The position numbers and the translations under genes are program-made. This document shows positions 1 to 8,691 of a stretch of DNA of 64,000 nt, one piece after another. Each line of letters opens with the position of its first letter. Position 1 is the first letter of the stretch. Below the pieces are notes generated by a model. It did no database searches, was not told the DNA's origin, and saw only the letters and a list, made by a program, of their open reading frames with translations. Source of the DNA: Paracoccus jeotgali (lineage in GTDB: Bacteria; Pseudomonadota; Alphaproteobacteria; Rhodobacterales; Rhodobacteraceae); the NCBI RefSeq assembly GCF_002865605.1, contig NZ_CP025583.1, positions 1,344,501 through 1,408,500 of the forward strand, given 5' to 3'.

Positions 1-71
1 AACGTGTTGTCAGCCACTCCATAAAACGTCTTGTGGCCCAGCTCGTTCCGCGCGGTGGCGCCTCGTGTCAT
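1..71 (-). CDS. possible 5' end of an unidentified gene leaving the window
   Basis: On the minus strand an ATG at 71 opens a frame that stays open to the window edge (23 codons, beginning MTRGATARNELG). The residue mix looks more like protein than chance translation, but no ribosome binding site stands out and I do not recognise a family. It may also be noise. Confidence 0.22.
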   Translation of the reverse strand, partial: MTRGATARNELGHKTFYGVADNT

Positions 72-551
72 GTGCCGCTGAAGACAGCATCGAGGCTTTG
101 CAGCACCCCCACAAGTGTCAGCCGAAACGGTGGTTCTTGAAACGCCTGCGCCCTGCGTCAGGTTCGCCATTTTCTCGTCAAAAATCCAAACCCGTGCACC
201 TGTGCGCTTTGTTTCTCAAAATTAACAACTGCATAGTCGGCTTTGAACGAGTGAATTCGCTATCGCTATAGGCTTAGAATGCGCGTCGACGCTCCAAACA
301 GTCGCTGGTCGTTGGCGGGGCGGATAGACATAATAGTTGAGCACTCCCTGAGCGGCACCAACTCGTCAGGCGGGTCTGTTTGGGGCGCTTGCCGCCCGGG
401 AGCGGATTCTGCGGGGTCAGTCCAACTCGCATCGGAAGTGAGGCAGACGCGGTTTCACCCACCTGCTTCCCGAGTGGCTCATATTTTCTATGTTTGTAAT
501 GATTTCTTTCTGCCGCTCCCGCCGTGCCCTTGACCCACATTTGCCGCGCAG
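72..551. other. no recognisable gene
   Basis: I see no gene I can support on either strand here. The frames present are short and have the composition of chance translations. The base composition is less GC-rich than the core half, as expected of degraded accessory DNA. Confidence 0.4.
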
Positions 552-642
552 ATGCAGCGCCTCGAGTTGACCCGTTCCACCCTTGCCCGGCAGAGCGGCA
601 TCTCAACTCCCACGCTGTGCAGGATAATGCGCGGCGGCGGCA
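552..642 (+). pseudogene. XRE-type helix-turn-helix fragment cut by an IS3-family element
   Basis: Starting at ATG 552 the frame reads as a helix-turn-helix of the Cro/CI type, with the typical segments LARQSGIS and PTLCRIMRG. It is open up to position 642, where the left inverted repeat of the IS3-family element begins. Nothing right of the element continues the domain, so the gene has lost its 3' part. Even the intact part covers little more than one HTH unit, so the original protein cannot be named. Confidence 0.45.
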
Positions 643-719
643 TGAGGTGCTCCCCGGAAACTGGACACTGACGTAAGCTCGAATTTTCTGTCTGCTGATC
701 TTCGCCACAAAGGAGATCG

Positions 720-1016
720 ATGATGACGAAACGAAAGCAGCATGCGCCTGCATTTAAGGCCAAGGTGGCACTTGAGGCGCTGAAAGGCGAAGAAACCGTG
801 TCGGAACTGGCGAGCCGGTTCGGCGTGCATCCGACAATGATCAATCAATGGAAGCGCGCGCTGTTGGATGGCGCGTCCGGTGTTTTCGAGCGCGGCAGCC
901 GCAAGGCACCGGTAATTGATGAAGATCAGGTCCGGGACCTGCACGCCAAGATCGGGGAGCTGGCGGTGGCCAATTCTTTTTTGGAAAGAAAGCTCAAGCC
1001 CTGGGGCGGGACGTGA
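720..1016 (+). CDS. IS3-family transposase OrfA
   Basis: A 98-residue protein of the IS3/IS911 OrfA type. Residues 8-60 form a helix-turn-helix that recognises the element ends (segments FKAKVALEALKG and SRFGVHPTMI), followed by a short leucine-rich stretch that normally lets OrfA pair with the OrfAB product. AGGAG at 711..715 precedes two adjacent ATG codons (720 and 723), either of which could be used. Its stop overlaps the GTG where the orfB frame begins, the usual place for the -1 frameshift that makes the fused transposase. OrfA looks intact, but orfB is broken, so the copy is probably not autonomous. Confidence 0.85.
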   Translation: MMTKRKQHAPAFKAKVALEALKGEETVSELASRFGVHPTMINQWKRALLDGASGVFERGSRKAPVIDEDQVRDLHAKIGELAVANSFLERKLKPWGGT

Positions 1017-1877
1017 GGCGCGGCATGATCGAGCGCGACCATCCGGACCTGTCGATCGGTCAGCAATGCGCGCTGCTGTCGATTCCGCGGTCGTCGTTCT
1101 ACTACGCACCCCAGGGTGAGACGGAGCAGAACTTGGCGCTGATGCGGTTGATCGATGGACAGTTCCTTGAAACGCCGTTCTTCGGCGTTCGCTAGATGAC
1201 GTGGCACCTGCGCAATCAGGGTCATGCCGTGAACGAAAAGCGCATCCGCCGGCTCATGCGCCTGATGGGGCTGATGCCAATCTATCAGAAGCCCAGCACC
1301 AGCAGGCCGGCGAAGGGGGCACAAGACCTATCCTTATCTGCTGCGCGGGCTGCGTGTGGGCAGACCAAACCAGGTCTGGTGCGTGGATATCACCTACCTG
1401 CCAATGCGCCGCGGCTTTCTCTATCTGGTGGCGATCATGGACTGGCACACCCGGATGGTGCTGTCCTGGCGGATCTCGAACACGCTGGACGCCGACTTCT
1501 GCGTCGAGGCGCTGAACGAGGCTATCTATCGGTTCGGACCGCCGGACATCATGAACAGCGATCAAGGATCTCAGTTCACGTCGTTTGCTTGGATAGACCG
1601 CTTGCGCCGGTCGGGTATCCGCATCTCGATGGATGGCAAGGGGCGCTACCTGGACAACATCTTTATTGAACGCCTCTGGCGCACGCTAAAATACGAGTGC
1701 GTCTATCTGCATGCCTGGGAGACCGGGTCCCACGCCCGCGCCGGCGTCCGCAAATGGATCGAGTTTTACAATCACCGCCGCCCGCACAAAGCCCTTGGCG
1801 GCCGACCACCAGCAGTGGTCTACTCACTGCAAATCGAAGCAACCCAACCCGATCAGCAGGAGCAAATCAGAGCTTAA
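1013..1877 (+). pseudogene. IS3-family transposase OrfB, interrupted twice
   Basis: This is the catalytic half of the IS3-family transposase, with an rve-type DDE domain: WCVDITYLPM carries the first Asp, NSDQGSQF the second, and the C-terminal FYNHRRPHKAL is characteristic. A TAG at 1193..1195 sits where relatives have Gln or another residue just before MTWHLR. Further on, the frame is lost at a run of five G (1315..1319); with four G the reading joins smoothly into KTYPYLLRGL. The rest is intact to the stop at 1877. The change at the G-run is of the kind sequencing errors produce; the TAG is harder to explain that way. Confidence 0.85.
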
Positions 1878-1920
1878 AAAGCGCCAGATACTGTCCAAGC
1901 AATGGGGAGCACCTCAGACC

Positions 1921-2199
1921 ATGCGAACTCGATTTGCGGTTTTTATCACTCTCATGGCCCTCGCCGGATGCGCAGTCGGCTCGGGGGCGGTGGTCAAGGG
2001 CGTCGGATCAGACGATCTCTTGAAACTGCGGGAAGGGCCTGGTCTGAACCACAAGATTATCGTCGGCTTGCCAAATGACACGCGCCTGACGCGCGAGAAC
2101 TGCGTCACAAACAACGGCAAAGTCTGGTGCAAAGTCTCGCTCGCCGGCAGGCCAAGTGTTTCAGGCTACGTTTCGGCAGACTATCTGGCGCATCGCTGA
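1921..2199 (+). CDS. small SH3-domain lipoprotein
   Basis: A 92-residue protein with a short basic N-terminus, a hydrophobic stretch and the lipobox LAGC (Cys17), so it should be exported and lipid-anchored. Residues 30-92 form a bacterial SH3 domain (LKLREGPG near the start, GYVSADYL at the end), a fold that commonly binds cell-wall peptides. It starts at ATG 1921, only 4 bp beyond the IS3 right end. The only good Shine-Dalgarno-like sequence, GGGGAG at 1904..1909, is part of the IS inverted repeat, so its translation signals seem to come from the element. Its function is unknown. Confidence 0.7.
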   Translation: MRTRFAVFITLMALAGCAVGSGAVVKGVGSDDLLKLREGPGLNHKIIVGLPNDTRLTRENCVTNNGKVWCKVSLAGRPSVSGYVSADYLAHR

Positions 2200-2428
2200 C
2201 CGCAGCCCCGAGTCTTCTGCGCCAGTTCAACGCGCCGATTGTATGGTCGCGATTCCGGCCCGCCGTTCGGTGATGCCTTCCAGTCTGCGGGCATTTCTCA
2301 TGTAGTTATATTTTCTCTGATGTGTGAACGAGGTGCATTGTTGACGCCGTGGTGGGGTGATCAGCTTCCAAATTTCGCCATAGAGGATGTCCCTGAACAT
2401 AGGGCACAGTAAGCGTCCGGCCTGACCG

Positions 2429-3928
2429 CTACCCGCGCCATTTCCAAGGCAGCAGGTCATCGACCTTTGTGATCTTGTAATCAGGGATACGGGCCAGGGT
2501 GTCGGCGAGCCAGGCATGGGGATCGATGGCGTTGAGCTTGGCTGTTTCGATCAGGGTGTAGGCGATGGCGGCGGCCTTTCCACCTGCCTCGGAACCGACG
2601 AATAGGTAGTTTTTCCGCCCGAGGGCGATGGCGCGCATGCCGCGTTCGGCGGCGTTGTTGTCGAGCTCGAGGATGCCGTTGTCGAGGTAGGGGCGCAGGC
2701 GTTCCATCCTGGTGAGGGCGTATCGGATGGCGGCCGCTAGCGGGGATTTCCCCGAGATCGTGGTGAGTTGCATGGCCAGCCAGACTTCCAGGTCATCGAA
2801 GACCGGGGCGGCATGTGCCTTACGGAGTTCGGCGCGGCGGTCCGGTGGCGAACCTCGGGCTTCCTTCTCGACGGCATAGAGCCGGGCGATGCGGCCGATG
2901 GCCTCCTCAGCGATCGGCGAACCTTGCGATCGGTGGATGTCCACGAACTTGCGCCTGACATGGGCCATGCAGGCGACCTCGCGGATGGCGCCGGAACGGT
3001 AGAGATCCTCGAACCCGGCATAGCCGTCGGCATGCATCCAGCCGCGGAAACGGGCCAGATGATCCTTGGGGTGCTGACCCTTGCGGTCGCCCGAGAAGCG
3101 ATACCATGCGGCAGGCGGAGCATCGCCATCCCATGGGCGCTCATCGCGGGCATAGGTCCAGAGCCGGGCCGTCTGGGTCTTGCCGGTGCCGGGCGCCAGC
3201 ATCCGCACCGGCGTATCGTCGGCGAAGATCGCCTCGGCCGACAGGACATGGCGCCCGATGGCCTCGGCCAGTGGCTCCAGAAGGGTGGTGGTCTTGCCGA
3301 CCCAGTCGGCCAGGGTCGATCGGTCGAGATCGAGCCCTTCGCGGCCGAAGATCTGGCTCTGGCGATAGAGGGGGAGATGGTCGGCATACTTGCTGACCAG
3401 CACATGGGCCAGCAGACCCGGCCCGGGGCGACCGCGCTCGATCGGGCGCGACGGCAGCGGGGCCTGGACGAAGCGTTCGCAGCAAGCGCAGGTCAGCCGG
3501 GGGCGGACAATCCGGTTCACGATGAAGCGCCCAGGAACATACTCCAGCTCTTCCGTGACGTCCTCGCCGATCCGGCGCAGGCGACCGCCGCAATCGGCAC
3601 AGGCATCGGCGCCGGGCATCAGTTCCACCTCCATCCGGGGGATATGATCCGGGATCGGACGGCGCTTGGGTTTGCCCTTCTCCTCGATGTCCGGCAGACG
3701 CATCCGCGCCGTCATCGCGGCGGCCGCGATCTCGCTGGCCTCAAGAGCCAACTGAAGCTGTTCTGCCGTCTCCGAGGACGCGCCGAACCGGTGTGCCCGG
3801 TGCCCGGCCAGTTGGTGCCGCAGCTTCTCGATCAGGATCGCCTGCGCCTTCACCTCGGCCAGAAGCCGCGCGGTGAAGCTGCGCAACTCCTCGGGATCTT
3901 CCGGCAGGGTCAGGGTCTGATCGAGCAT
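2429..3928 (-). CDS. tnpC: IS66-family transposase TnpC (intact)
   Basis: A 499-residue IS66 transposase. It has a leucine-rich coiled N-terminus (residues 1-45), a zinc-binding region with CADCGG near residue 112 and a CACCERF cysteine pair near residue 148, then the IS66 catalytic core (IFADDTPVRML, AGFEDLY) and the typical C-terminus with LDNNAAERGMR. The frame is complete, unlike that of copy 2. Translation starts 61 bp beyond the tnpB stop, with AAGGAG just upstream of the ATG. With tnpB broken in this copy, transposition could need a partner copy. Confidence 0.92.
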   Translation of the reverse strand: MLDQTLTLPEDPEELRSFTARLLAEVKAQAILIEKLRHQLAGHRAHRFGASSETAEQLQLALEASEIAAAAMTARMRLPDIEEKGKPKRRPIPDHIPRMEVELMPGADACADCGGRLRRIGEDVTEELEYVPGRFIVNRIVRPRLTCACCERFVQAPLPSRPIERGRPGPGLLAHVLVSKYADHLPLYRQSQIFGREGLDLDRSTLADWVGKTTTLLEPLAEAIGRHVLSAEAIFADDTPVRMLAPGTGKTQTARLWTYARDERPWDGDAPPAAWYRFSGDRKGQHPKDHLARFRGWMHADGYAGFEDLYRSGAIREVACMAHVRRKFVDIHRSQGSPIAEEAIGRIARLYAVEKEARGSPPDRRAELRKAHAAPVFDDLEVWLAMQLTTISGKSPLAAAIRYALTRMERLRPYLDNGILELDNNAAERGMRAIALGRKNYLFVGSEAGGKAAAIAYTLIETAKLNAIDPHAWLADTLARIPDYKITKVDDLLPWKWRG

Positions 3929-3988
3929 GCAAGGAGTTTATCCCACGGGATTCCTTATGGGAATCATTCTCTTGTGGCCCCCCCCTGA

Positions 3989-4335
3989 TTATCCCGCTGC
4001 CAAGGGCCGCCACGTTCGCTCCGGGGCACGCCAGTCGATCCCTTCCAGGAGCATCGACAACTGCGCCGGTGTCAGCGCCACCTTCCCTCCTTGGCCGAGG
4101 GCCAGACGAACCGGCCCCGCTCCAGCCGCTTCATGAACATGCAGGCCCCCTGGCCATCCCACCAGATGACCTTCACCAGATCACCGCGACGGCCGCGGAA
4201 GACGAAGAGATGCCCGCCGAAAGGATCCTGCTTCAGCACCGCCTCGGCCTGCGCCGCCAAGGAAGCAAAGCCCTTGCGCATGTCGGTGACCCCGGCAGCC
4301 AGCCAGACCCGCGTGTTGGCCGGAACCGGGATCAC
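3989..4335 (-). pseudogene. tnpB: IS66 accessory protein TnpB, frameshifted near the end
   Basis: The frame starts at ATG 4335, overlapping the tnpA stop by 4 bp, and matches IS66 Orf2 proteins ([13 protein letters not shown], then [12 protein letters not shown]). It stops early at 4072 after 87 residues because a G-run near 4084 is one base short. With the extra G found in copy 2 the frame continues through [12 protein letters not shown] to a stop at 3989, the normal end of about 115 residues. Copy 2 is correct here but broken at another G-run, which makes a sequencing cause plausible. Confidence 0.85.
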
Positions 4336-4727
4336 GCCGAAAGTCCCCGGATCAGCCGCGCCAGCGCCTCAGGATCATAGCTGCCGCTGATCCGCATCCG
4401 GTGACCGCCCGCCAGCTCGATCTCGATGTGGTTCTCGGCGGCAGGTGCCGCCGGAGTAGACCTGGTCTCCGCGACGATCTCTACGGGCAGAAACCGCGCC
4501 TCCTCTGCTGGGGGCGCAACCGAGGTGGGGTCCGGCGCATAACGGGGATCGCGCAGCCACTTGAAGATCAGGTTCGCGTTCACCGCGTAGCGCCGCGCCA
4601 CCTGAGCCACGGAAACGCCCGGCGCCGCCGTCTGGAAACAGATCGAACGCTTCTCCTCATCCGTCCAAAGTCGCTTCGTCCGACGCGCCACGCCATCACC
4701 ATAGTGTCCACTATCAATGGTGGACAC
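4332..4727 (-). CDS. tnpA: IS66-family accessory protein TnpA
   Basis: A 131-residue protein with an N-terminal helix-turn-helix of the IS66 Orf1/transposase_8 type (residues 15-60: [30 protein letters not shown]). It is one of three proteins IS66 elements need for transposition. The start used here is a GTG inside the palindrome upstream of the operon; a slightly later start is possible. The protein is identical to that of the copy at 14926..15321. Confidence 0.85.
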   Translation of the reverse strand: MSTIDSGHYGDGVARRTKRLWTDEEKRSICFQTAAPGVSVAQVARRYAVNANLIFKWLRDPRYAPDPTSVAPPAEEARFLPVEIVAETRSTPAAPAAENHIEIELAGGHRMRISGSYDPEALARLIRGLSA

Positions 4728-4880
4728 TATCCGCCTCTTTCACCACGCGGCAGGGCGGTCAGGCCGGACGCTTACAGGGCACAAGCCTTACCCTCAATCG
4801 CTGGTGTTCAACTGTGAGGGCGCAAGTATACGATCAAGAGCAACAGAGCTTCGACACCCCGTCCACATAAGGCCTTCCGT

Positions 4881-6134
4881 ATGAACGCCGAGCCGTTCTT
4901 CAGCTTCTCCGGCTACCACCTAGCATTGGCAGCCGTAGGTGGTGCCATCATCCTTTCGTATTGGCTGCCGCGGTGGGTCAGTCGGCGGGAACCGGCGGCC
5001 TCGGGCCTGCTCATCCTGCTCGGCATGCTAGCCTTTGCCGTGGTGCCAGGTGTGCCGGACGTGCCGGACCCACGCATCATCCCTTACCCTTGGGAGATCC
5101 TGGCAGAGATCACTGTCATCATCGCCCTCTTCGGAACCGGCCTGAGGATCGACAACCTGTCAAGCTTCACGCGTTGGAAACCGACGATCCGCCTCCTCGC
5201 AATCGCCATGCCCCTGACGATCCTTTCCGTCGCTGCCATGGGTCATGTCATCGCCGGTATGACGGTGGCCGGCGCGATCCTGTTGGGCGCCGTGTTGGCC
5301 CCGACCGACCCTGTTCTGGCTGGCGACGTTCAGGTTGGCCCACCGCTTGAAGGCGGCGAGCATACGGTCCGCTTTGCACTGACAACCGAGGCTGCGTTGA
5401 ATGATGGGCTTGCCTTTCCCTTCGTCTATCTCGGCCTCACGGTGGCCGCGCAGGGTCTGGCAGTGGGCAATTGGGGGCTCAGTTGGCTCGCGCAGGACGG
5501 TTTCTGGCGCATTACGGCAGGCGCCGCGATAGGAGCGGCGGGAGGCTGGGCACTGGGCCAGGTGCTGTTCGTGCTGCCTCGTGGCGCAACGCTGGCCGAC
5601 ACAGCGTCCGGGGTGGTGGCACTTGCCGGGGTCCTTTTGTGTTACGGCACCACCGAGCTGGCCGAGGGCTATGGCTTCATCGCGGTCGCGGTGATGGGCC
5701 TCGTGCTCCGTCGGGTTGAGCCCCGCCACACATTCCACCGGCGCCTGCACGACTTCACCCTGGCTCTGGAACATTCGCTGACGGCGGTGCTACTTGTGGC
5801 GTTGGGTGCAGTGCTGCCGACGTTGCTGACCGGTCTGACACTCGCTGGCGCAGCAATCGCTGTCGCACTGATTTTCGTGCTGCGGCCAGCGGTGGGATGG
5901 CTGTCTCTCGCGGGATCGCAGCTCCGGGGTCGCGACCGCTGGGTGGTGGCGATCTACGGCGTGCGCGGCGTGGGTTCGATTTACTATCTTGCCTATGCTT
6001 CTGGAAAAATCGAGTTTTGGGACGAAGAACCGCTCTGGGCTCTGGTGAGCTTTGCTATTCTTCTGTCGACCCTGCTCCATGGATTCACTGCAGGGATTGC
6101 GATGGAAGGCCTTTCGCGCGAACCCCGCTCATGA
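4881..6134 (+). CDS. cation:proton antiporter (CPA1/NhaP type)
   Basis: A 417-residue inner-membrane protein with about eleven or twelve hydrophobic segments. It carries the CPA1 signatures LAPTDPVLA (about 139-147) and TTEAALNDG (168-176), whose Asn-Asp pair is the ion-binding site of this family. It should exchange protons for Na+ or K+. ATG 4881 is the first start after the IS66 copy, and the gene stands alone with no partner. The IS66 target duplication ends about 100 bp upstream, so its promoter may have been affected by the insertion. The ion cannot be told from sequence. Confidence 0.85.
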   Translation: MNAEPFFSFSGYHLALAAVGGAIILSYWLPRWVSRREPAASGLLILLGMLAFAVVPGVPDVPDPRIIPYPWEILAEITVIIALFGTGLRIDNLSSFTRWKPTIRLLAIAMPLTILSVAAMGHVIAGMTVAGAILLGAVLAPTDPVLAGDVQVGPPLEGGEHTVRFALTTEAALNDGLAFPFVYLGLTVAAQGLAVGNWGLSWLAQDGFWRITAGAAIGAAGGWALGQVLFVLPRGATLADTASGVVALAGVLLCYGTTELAEGYGFIAVAVMGLVLRRVEPRHTFHRRLHDFTLALEHSLTAVLLVALGAVLPTLLTGLTLAGAAIAVALIFVLRPAVGWLSLAGSQLRGRDRWVVAIYGVRGVGSIYYLAYASGKIEFWDEEPLWALVSFAILLSTLLHGFTAGIAMEGLSREPRS

Positions 6135-6365
6135 CTGTCCCGCCCCGATGACGCCGATCCCTGAGAGGTGGGAGAGGCGAAGGCGGCACTTCTCAGATGT
6201 CAGCTTGCGAGTGGCGAATTGGCCCCGTGTGCGGCCACGGCGCCAGAGGCCTTCAGAATTGACCCCCACACCCGCAAAGGTGTCGTGAAGTTAAGGACCC
6301 CTATGGCGTTGCCATCGAGCGCTGAATAGTGAGGCGCCAGCAGTTGTCTGAAGGAAGATCATAAA

Positions 6366-6869
6366 TTGACGCAGGAAATCTGGGCGACCATCGCAAGCGA
6401 ATTTGCCGACATCCCCGGAGATTTCAACCCTGACGCGGATCATACTGCGCCTCGGGCTCGCTTCGATCCTCGGCGGAATTCTTGGCAACGAGCGTGAGTT
6501 GAAGGCCAAGAGTGCAGGAATGCGGACCGATATGCGCGTTGCGGTGGGCGCGGCGCTGTTCGTCATAGGCCCACACTGAGTGGAATGCCGCTTTCCGACA
6601 TGTCCCGTGTGCTGCAGGGCATCGTCCAAGGGATCGGCTTTCTGGGCGCGGGCGCCATCATTGTCCGAGCCTCACAGCACCAGATCGAAGGCCTGACGAC
6701 AGCGGCGAGGATCTTGGCAACAGCCGGGATCGGCGTGGTCGCAGGATTGGGTCTGGAAGCCACAGCGGCTCTTGCGACCTTGATGGTGCTGGTGATCCTC
6801 TCGGTGATCCCCTTGATCATGCCCTCGAGCTCCAAGTGGCGGATCGATCAACGCGATCCCGAGGCATGA
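6366..6869 (+). pseudogene. mgtC: MgtC/SapB-family membrane protein, two frameshifts
   Basis: Three frames together spell an MgtC protein: TQEIWATIASEF from TTG 6366, then LRLGLASILGGILGNERELK, then a segment from 6585 with GIGFLGAGAIIV and TAGIGVVAGLG. The first break is at a C-run (about 6428..6430, one base too many), the second near 6570..6576 (one base missing), followed by TGA. The usually conserved Trp of the AATIWATA motif is Leu here, so the gene may be truly decaying. MgtC proteins act in low-Mg2+ growth; no M-box-like leader is visible. Confidence 0.7.
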
Positions 6870-6905
6870 CCGGCAGGAGGTTCAAACTGTGCCTGCTGCG
6901 CTCCG

Positions 6906-7781
6906 TCAGATCCCGCGCATCAGGCTGGGTGTCTCGGCCGGCAGCTGCCGTGCCAGAAAGCCCATCGGGCCATGACGCTCGGCGAGCCTGCGGCCGGCCT
7001 CGCCGTGCAACCAGACGCCCCAGCAGGCGGCTTGCCAATTGTCCAATCCCCGCGCGCTAAGCCCGGCGATGATGCCGGTCAGCACGTCGCCGGAGCCGCC
7101 CGTGGCCAGCCCCACCCCGCCGCCACCGTAAACCGCCAGCTCGCCACCCGGGTTCGCCAGCATCGTCGTCTCGCCCTTGAGCATCACGACTGCGCCCAAC
7201 TCCTCGGCCAGGCGCAGCAGCACATGAGCCCGGTTCTCCGTCAGACTTTCAGGGTCGCGGCCCGTCAGCGCGGCCATCTCTCCGGCATGGGGGGTCAGGA
7301 TCAGGCGACCCCGCAACTCACGCAGCAAGTTCATCCGGTCGTGGCCTGCGGCCACGGCGGCCGCATCAAGAATGACGCTGCAGGCGGTCGCGCGGGGCAG
7401 TAGGTCGTCGAGTATGCGTCCTGCCGCAGCGACCGATCCCATCGCCGGACCAATGGCAAGGCAGTCGCAGCGCGAAATCAACTCCATGACCGGACCCGTT
7501 CCCGCGATCTCGCCGTCCTCATCGGCAGGAAGCGCAAGCATTCCCGCCTCGGGCAGCAGCACCCCCAGCGGGATGGCCAGCATCTCGGGCAGCGCCAGCT
7601 GCACCTTTCCGGCTCCGGACTGAAGTGCCGCCTCGGCCGTCAGGCGCAGCCCTCCGGGCACGAGCGTCGAACCCCCGACCAGAACCACCCGGCCGCGGCT
7701 GTTCTTGTCCACATCCGCATGGACCGGAAGCGGGTGATCGCGCAGCCATGCCGCGTCGAGCGTGGTCGGAGCATCGCTCAT
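6906..7781 (-). CDS. nnrD: ADP-dependent NAD(P)H-hydrate dehydratase
   Basis: A 291-residue ribokinase-fold enzyme that repairs hydrated NADH/NADPH. It shows the family signatures TPHAGE (163-168) and ATGGSGDVLTG (226-236) with the catalytic Asp at 232. The N-terminal epimerase domain found in bifunctional Nnr proteins is missing, so this is a stand-alone dehydratase. Its ATG overlaps the stop of the upstream histidine phosphatase (ATGA at 7778..7781), so the two are translationally coupled. A carbohydrate kinase role was considered, but the ATGGSGD motif fits NnrD better. Confidence 0.88.
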   Translation of the reverse strand: MSDAPTTLDAAWLRDHPLPVHADVDKNSRGRVVLVGGSTLVPGGLRLTAEAALQSGAGKVQLALPEMLAIPLGVLLPEAGMLALPADEDGEIAGTGPVMELISRCDCLAIGPAMGSVAAAGRILDDLLPRATACSVILDAAAVAAGHDRMNLLRELRGRLILTPHAGEMAALTGRDPESLTENRAHVLLRLAEELGAVVMLKGETTMLANPGGELAVYGGGGVGLATGGSGDVLTGIIAGLSARGLDNWQAACWGVWLHGEAGRRLAERHGPMGFLARQLPAETPSLMRGI

Positions 7782-8563
7782 CCCCGGCTCCCCGCAATGG
7801 CGTCGGGGTTGGAGGTGACCGGGGTCTCATCGACATCCATAGGTGCAGTGACGTTATAGCGGACGAGGTGCATTTCACCGTCCCCTTCGTCGGTTTTGAC
7901 GAAGCCATATTCGGTGATCGAACAATTCGCCACATCCTGCCGCGCGTCGATGGCCAGAATCTCCTCCTCGGTCAGGCCTTCGATGATATAGCGCAGGCAC
8001 AGGACCACGACCTGATGGGCGACGATCATGACTCGGCATCCACCATGGTGAAGCCCGACCGTATCCAGCAGTGAGCGCAGGCGAAAGATCACATCGCACC
8101 AGCTTTCCCCACCGGGCGGGCGGTGATAGAACTTGCCGAGAATACGGCGCAGCTCCGCCTGCTGTGGCTCCTCGGTGCGCACACCGAGCGTCGTCAGGCC
8201 GTCGAGGATACCGAACTCCTTCTCGCGCAACCGCTCGTCCAGTCGCAGGGGCAGTGTGCTGCGGCAGCCGCCGGCGTCGCGGAACAGTTCGGCCGTCTGC
8301 CGCGCGCGAAGATAGGGCGAACACAACAGCACGTTGGGCCGGGCACCTTCTTCGCCTTGCGCGAACCACCGCCCTAGCGCCTGCGACTGCGCGCGCCCGA
8401 GATCCGAGAGCGGAATATCCACGTCCCGGGCGCTAAGGTCGATACGTCCCTGCCCCGCCTCATGGGCCGCGTCGCGGGCAACATTGCCCGCGCTTTGCCC
8501 GTGCCGCACCAGCCAGAGCCGCTCGGGCCAACGTGGCGTCATGGTCATAGCTGTCCCTTTCAC
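7778..8563 (-). CDS. histidine phosphatase (phosphoglycerate mutase-like)
   Basis: A 261-residue histidine-phosphatase-superfamily protein with the catalytic motif LVRHGQ (His at position 21) and a late conserved region with a second His (MIVAHQ). Enzymes of this fold dephosphorylate sugars, nucleotides or proteins through a phospho-His; the substrate cannot be inferred. A second start five codons later (MTMTPRW) is also preceded by a plausible AAAGGG site. It forms an operon with nnrD. The HGQSAGNV region and an insert after it resemble the broad-specificity branch rather than glycolytic GpmA. Confidence 0.8.
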   Translation of the reverse strand: MKGTAMTMTPRWPERLWLVRHGQSAGNVARDAAHEAGQGRIDLSARDVDIPLSDLGRAQSQALGRWFAQGEEGARPNVLLCSPYLRARQTAELFRDAGGCRSTLPLRLDERLREKEFGILDGLTTLGVRTEEPQQAELRRILGKFYHRPPGGESWCDVIFRLRSLLDTVGLHHGGCRVMIVAHQVVVLCLRYIIEGLTEEEILAIDARQDVANCSITEYGFVKTDEGDGEMHLVRYNVTAPMDVDETPVTSNPDAIAGSRG

Positions 8564-8691
8564 ATGAACTCGAGGACCAACGATCGAACCGCCGCCGGGT
8601 TTCTGGTGCAGGGCAGATCGTCAGAAAGACCCGGTAACTCATGGACGATCCGCCCCCGGACCGACGAACGGAAATGCGGCTGCAATGGGCG

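Larger units (their letters stand above)
643..1916 (+). mobile_element. IS3-family insertion sequence, about 1.27 kb
   Basis: The ends are 13-bp perfect inverted repeats, TGAGGTGCTCCCC at 643..655 and its complement at 1904..1916, giving the TG...CA termini usual for IS3 elements. Inside are orfA (720..1016) and a broken orfB (1013..1877), the IS3-family arrangement. No 3-4 bp direct repeat is visible at the two flanks (GCA on the left, GAC on the right), so the flanks have probably been rearranged since insertion. The element lies 4 bp before the start of the next gene. Confidence 0.85.
2409..4775 (-). mobile_element. IS66-family element, copy 1 (2,367 bp)
   Basis: The ends are inverted repeats beginning GTAAGCGTCCGG (2409) and ending with its complement at 4775. 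The 8-bp sequence AGGGCACA stands at 2401..2408 and again at 4776..4783: a perfect target duplication of the length IS66 elements make. Three genes run on the minus strand in the order tnpA, tnpB, tnpC. Upstream of tnpA lies a perfect inverted repeat, GTGTCCAC and GTGGACAC around seven bases. A second copy in opposite orientation lies at 14878..17243. Confidence 0.93.

Noticed and set aside
6135..6365. Possible Mg2+ riboswitch before mgtC
   Set aside because: No M-box-like core or consistent stem set could be found in the leader.
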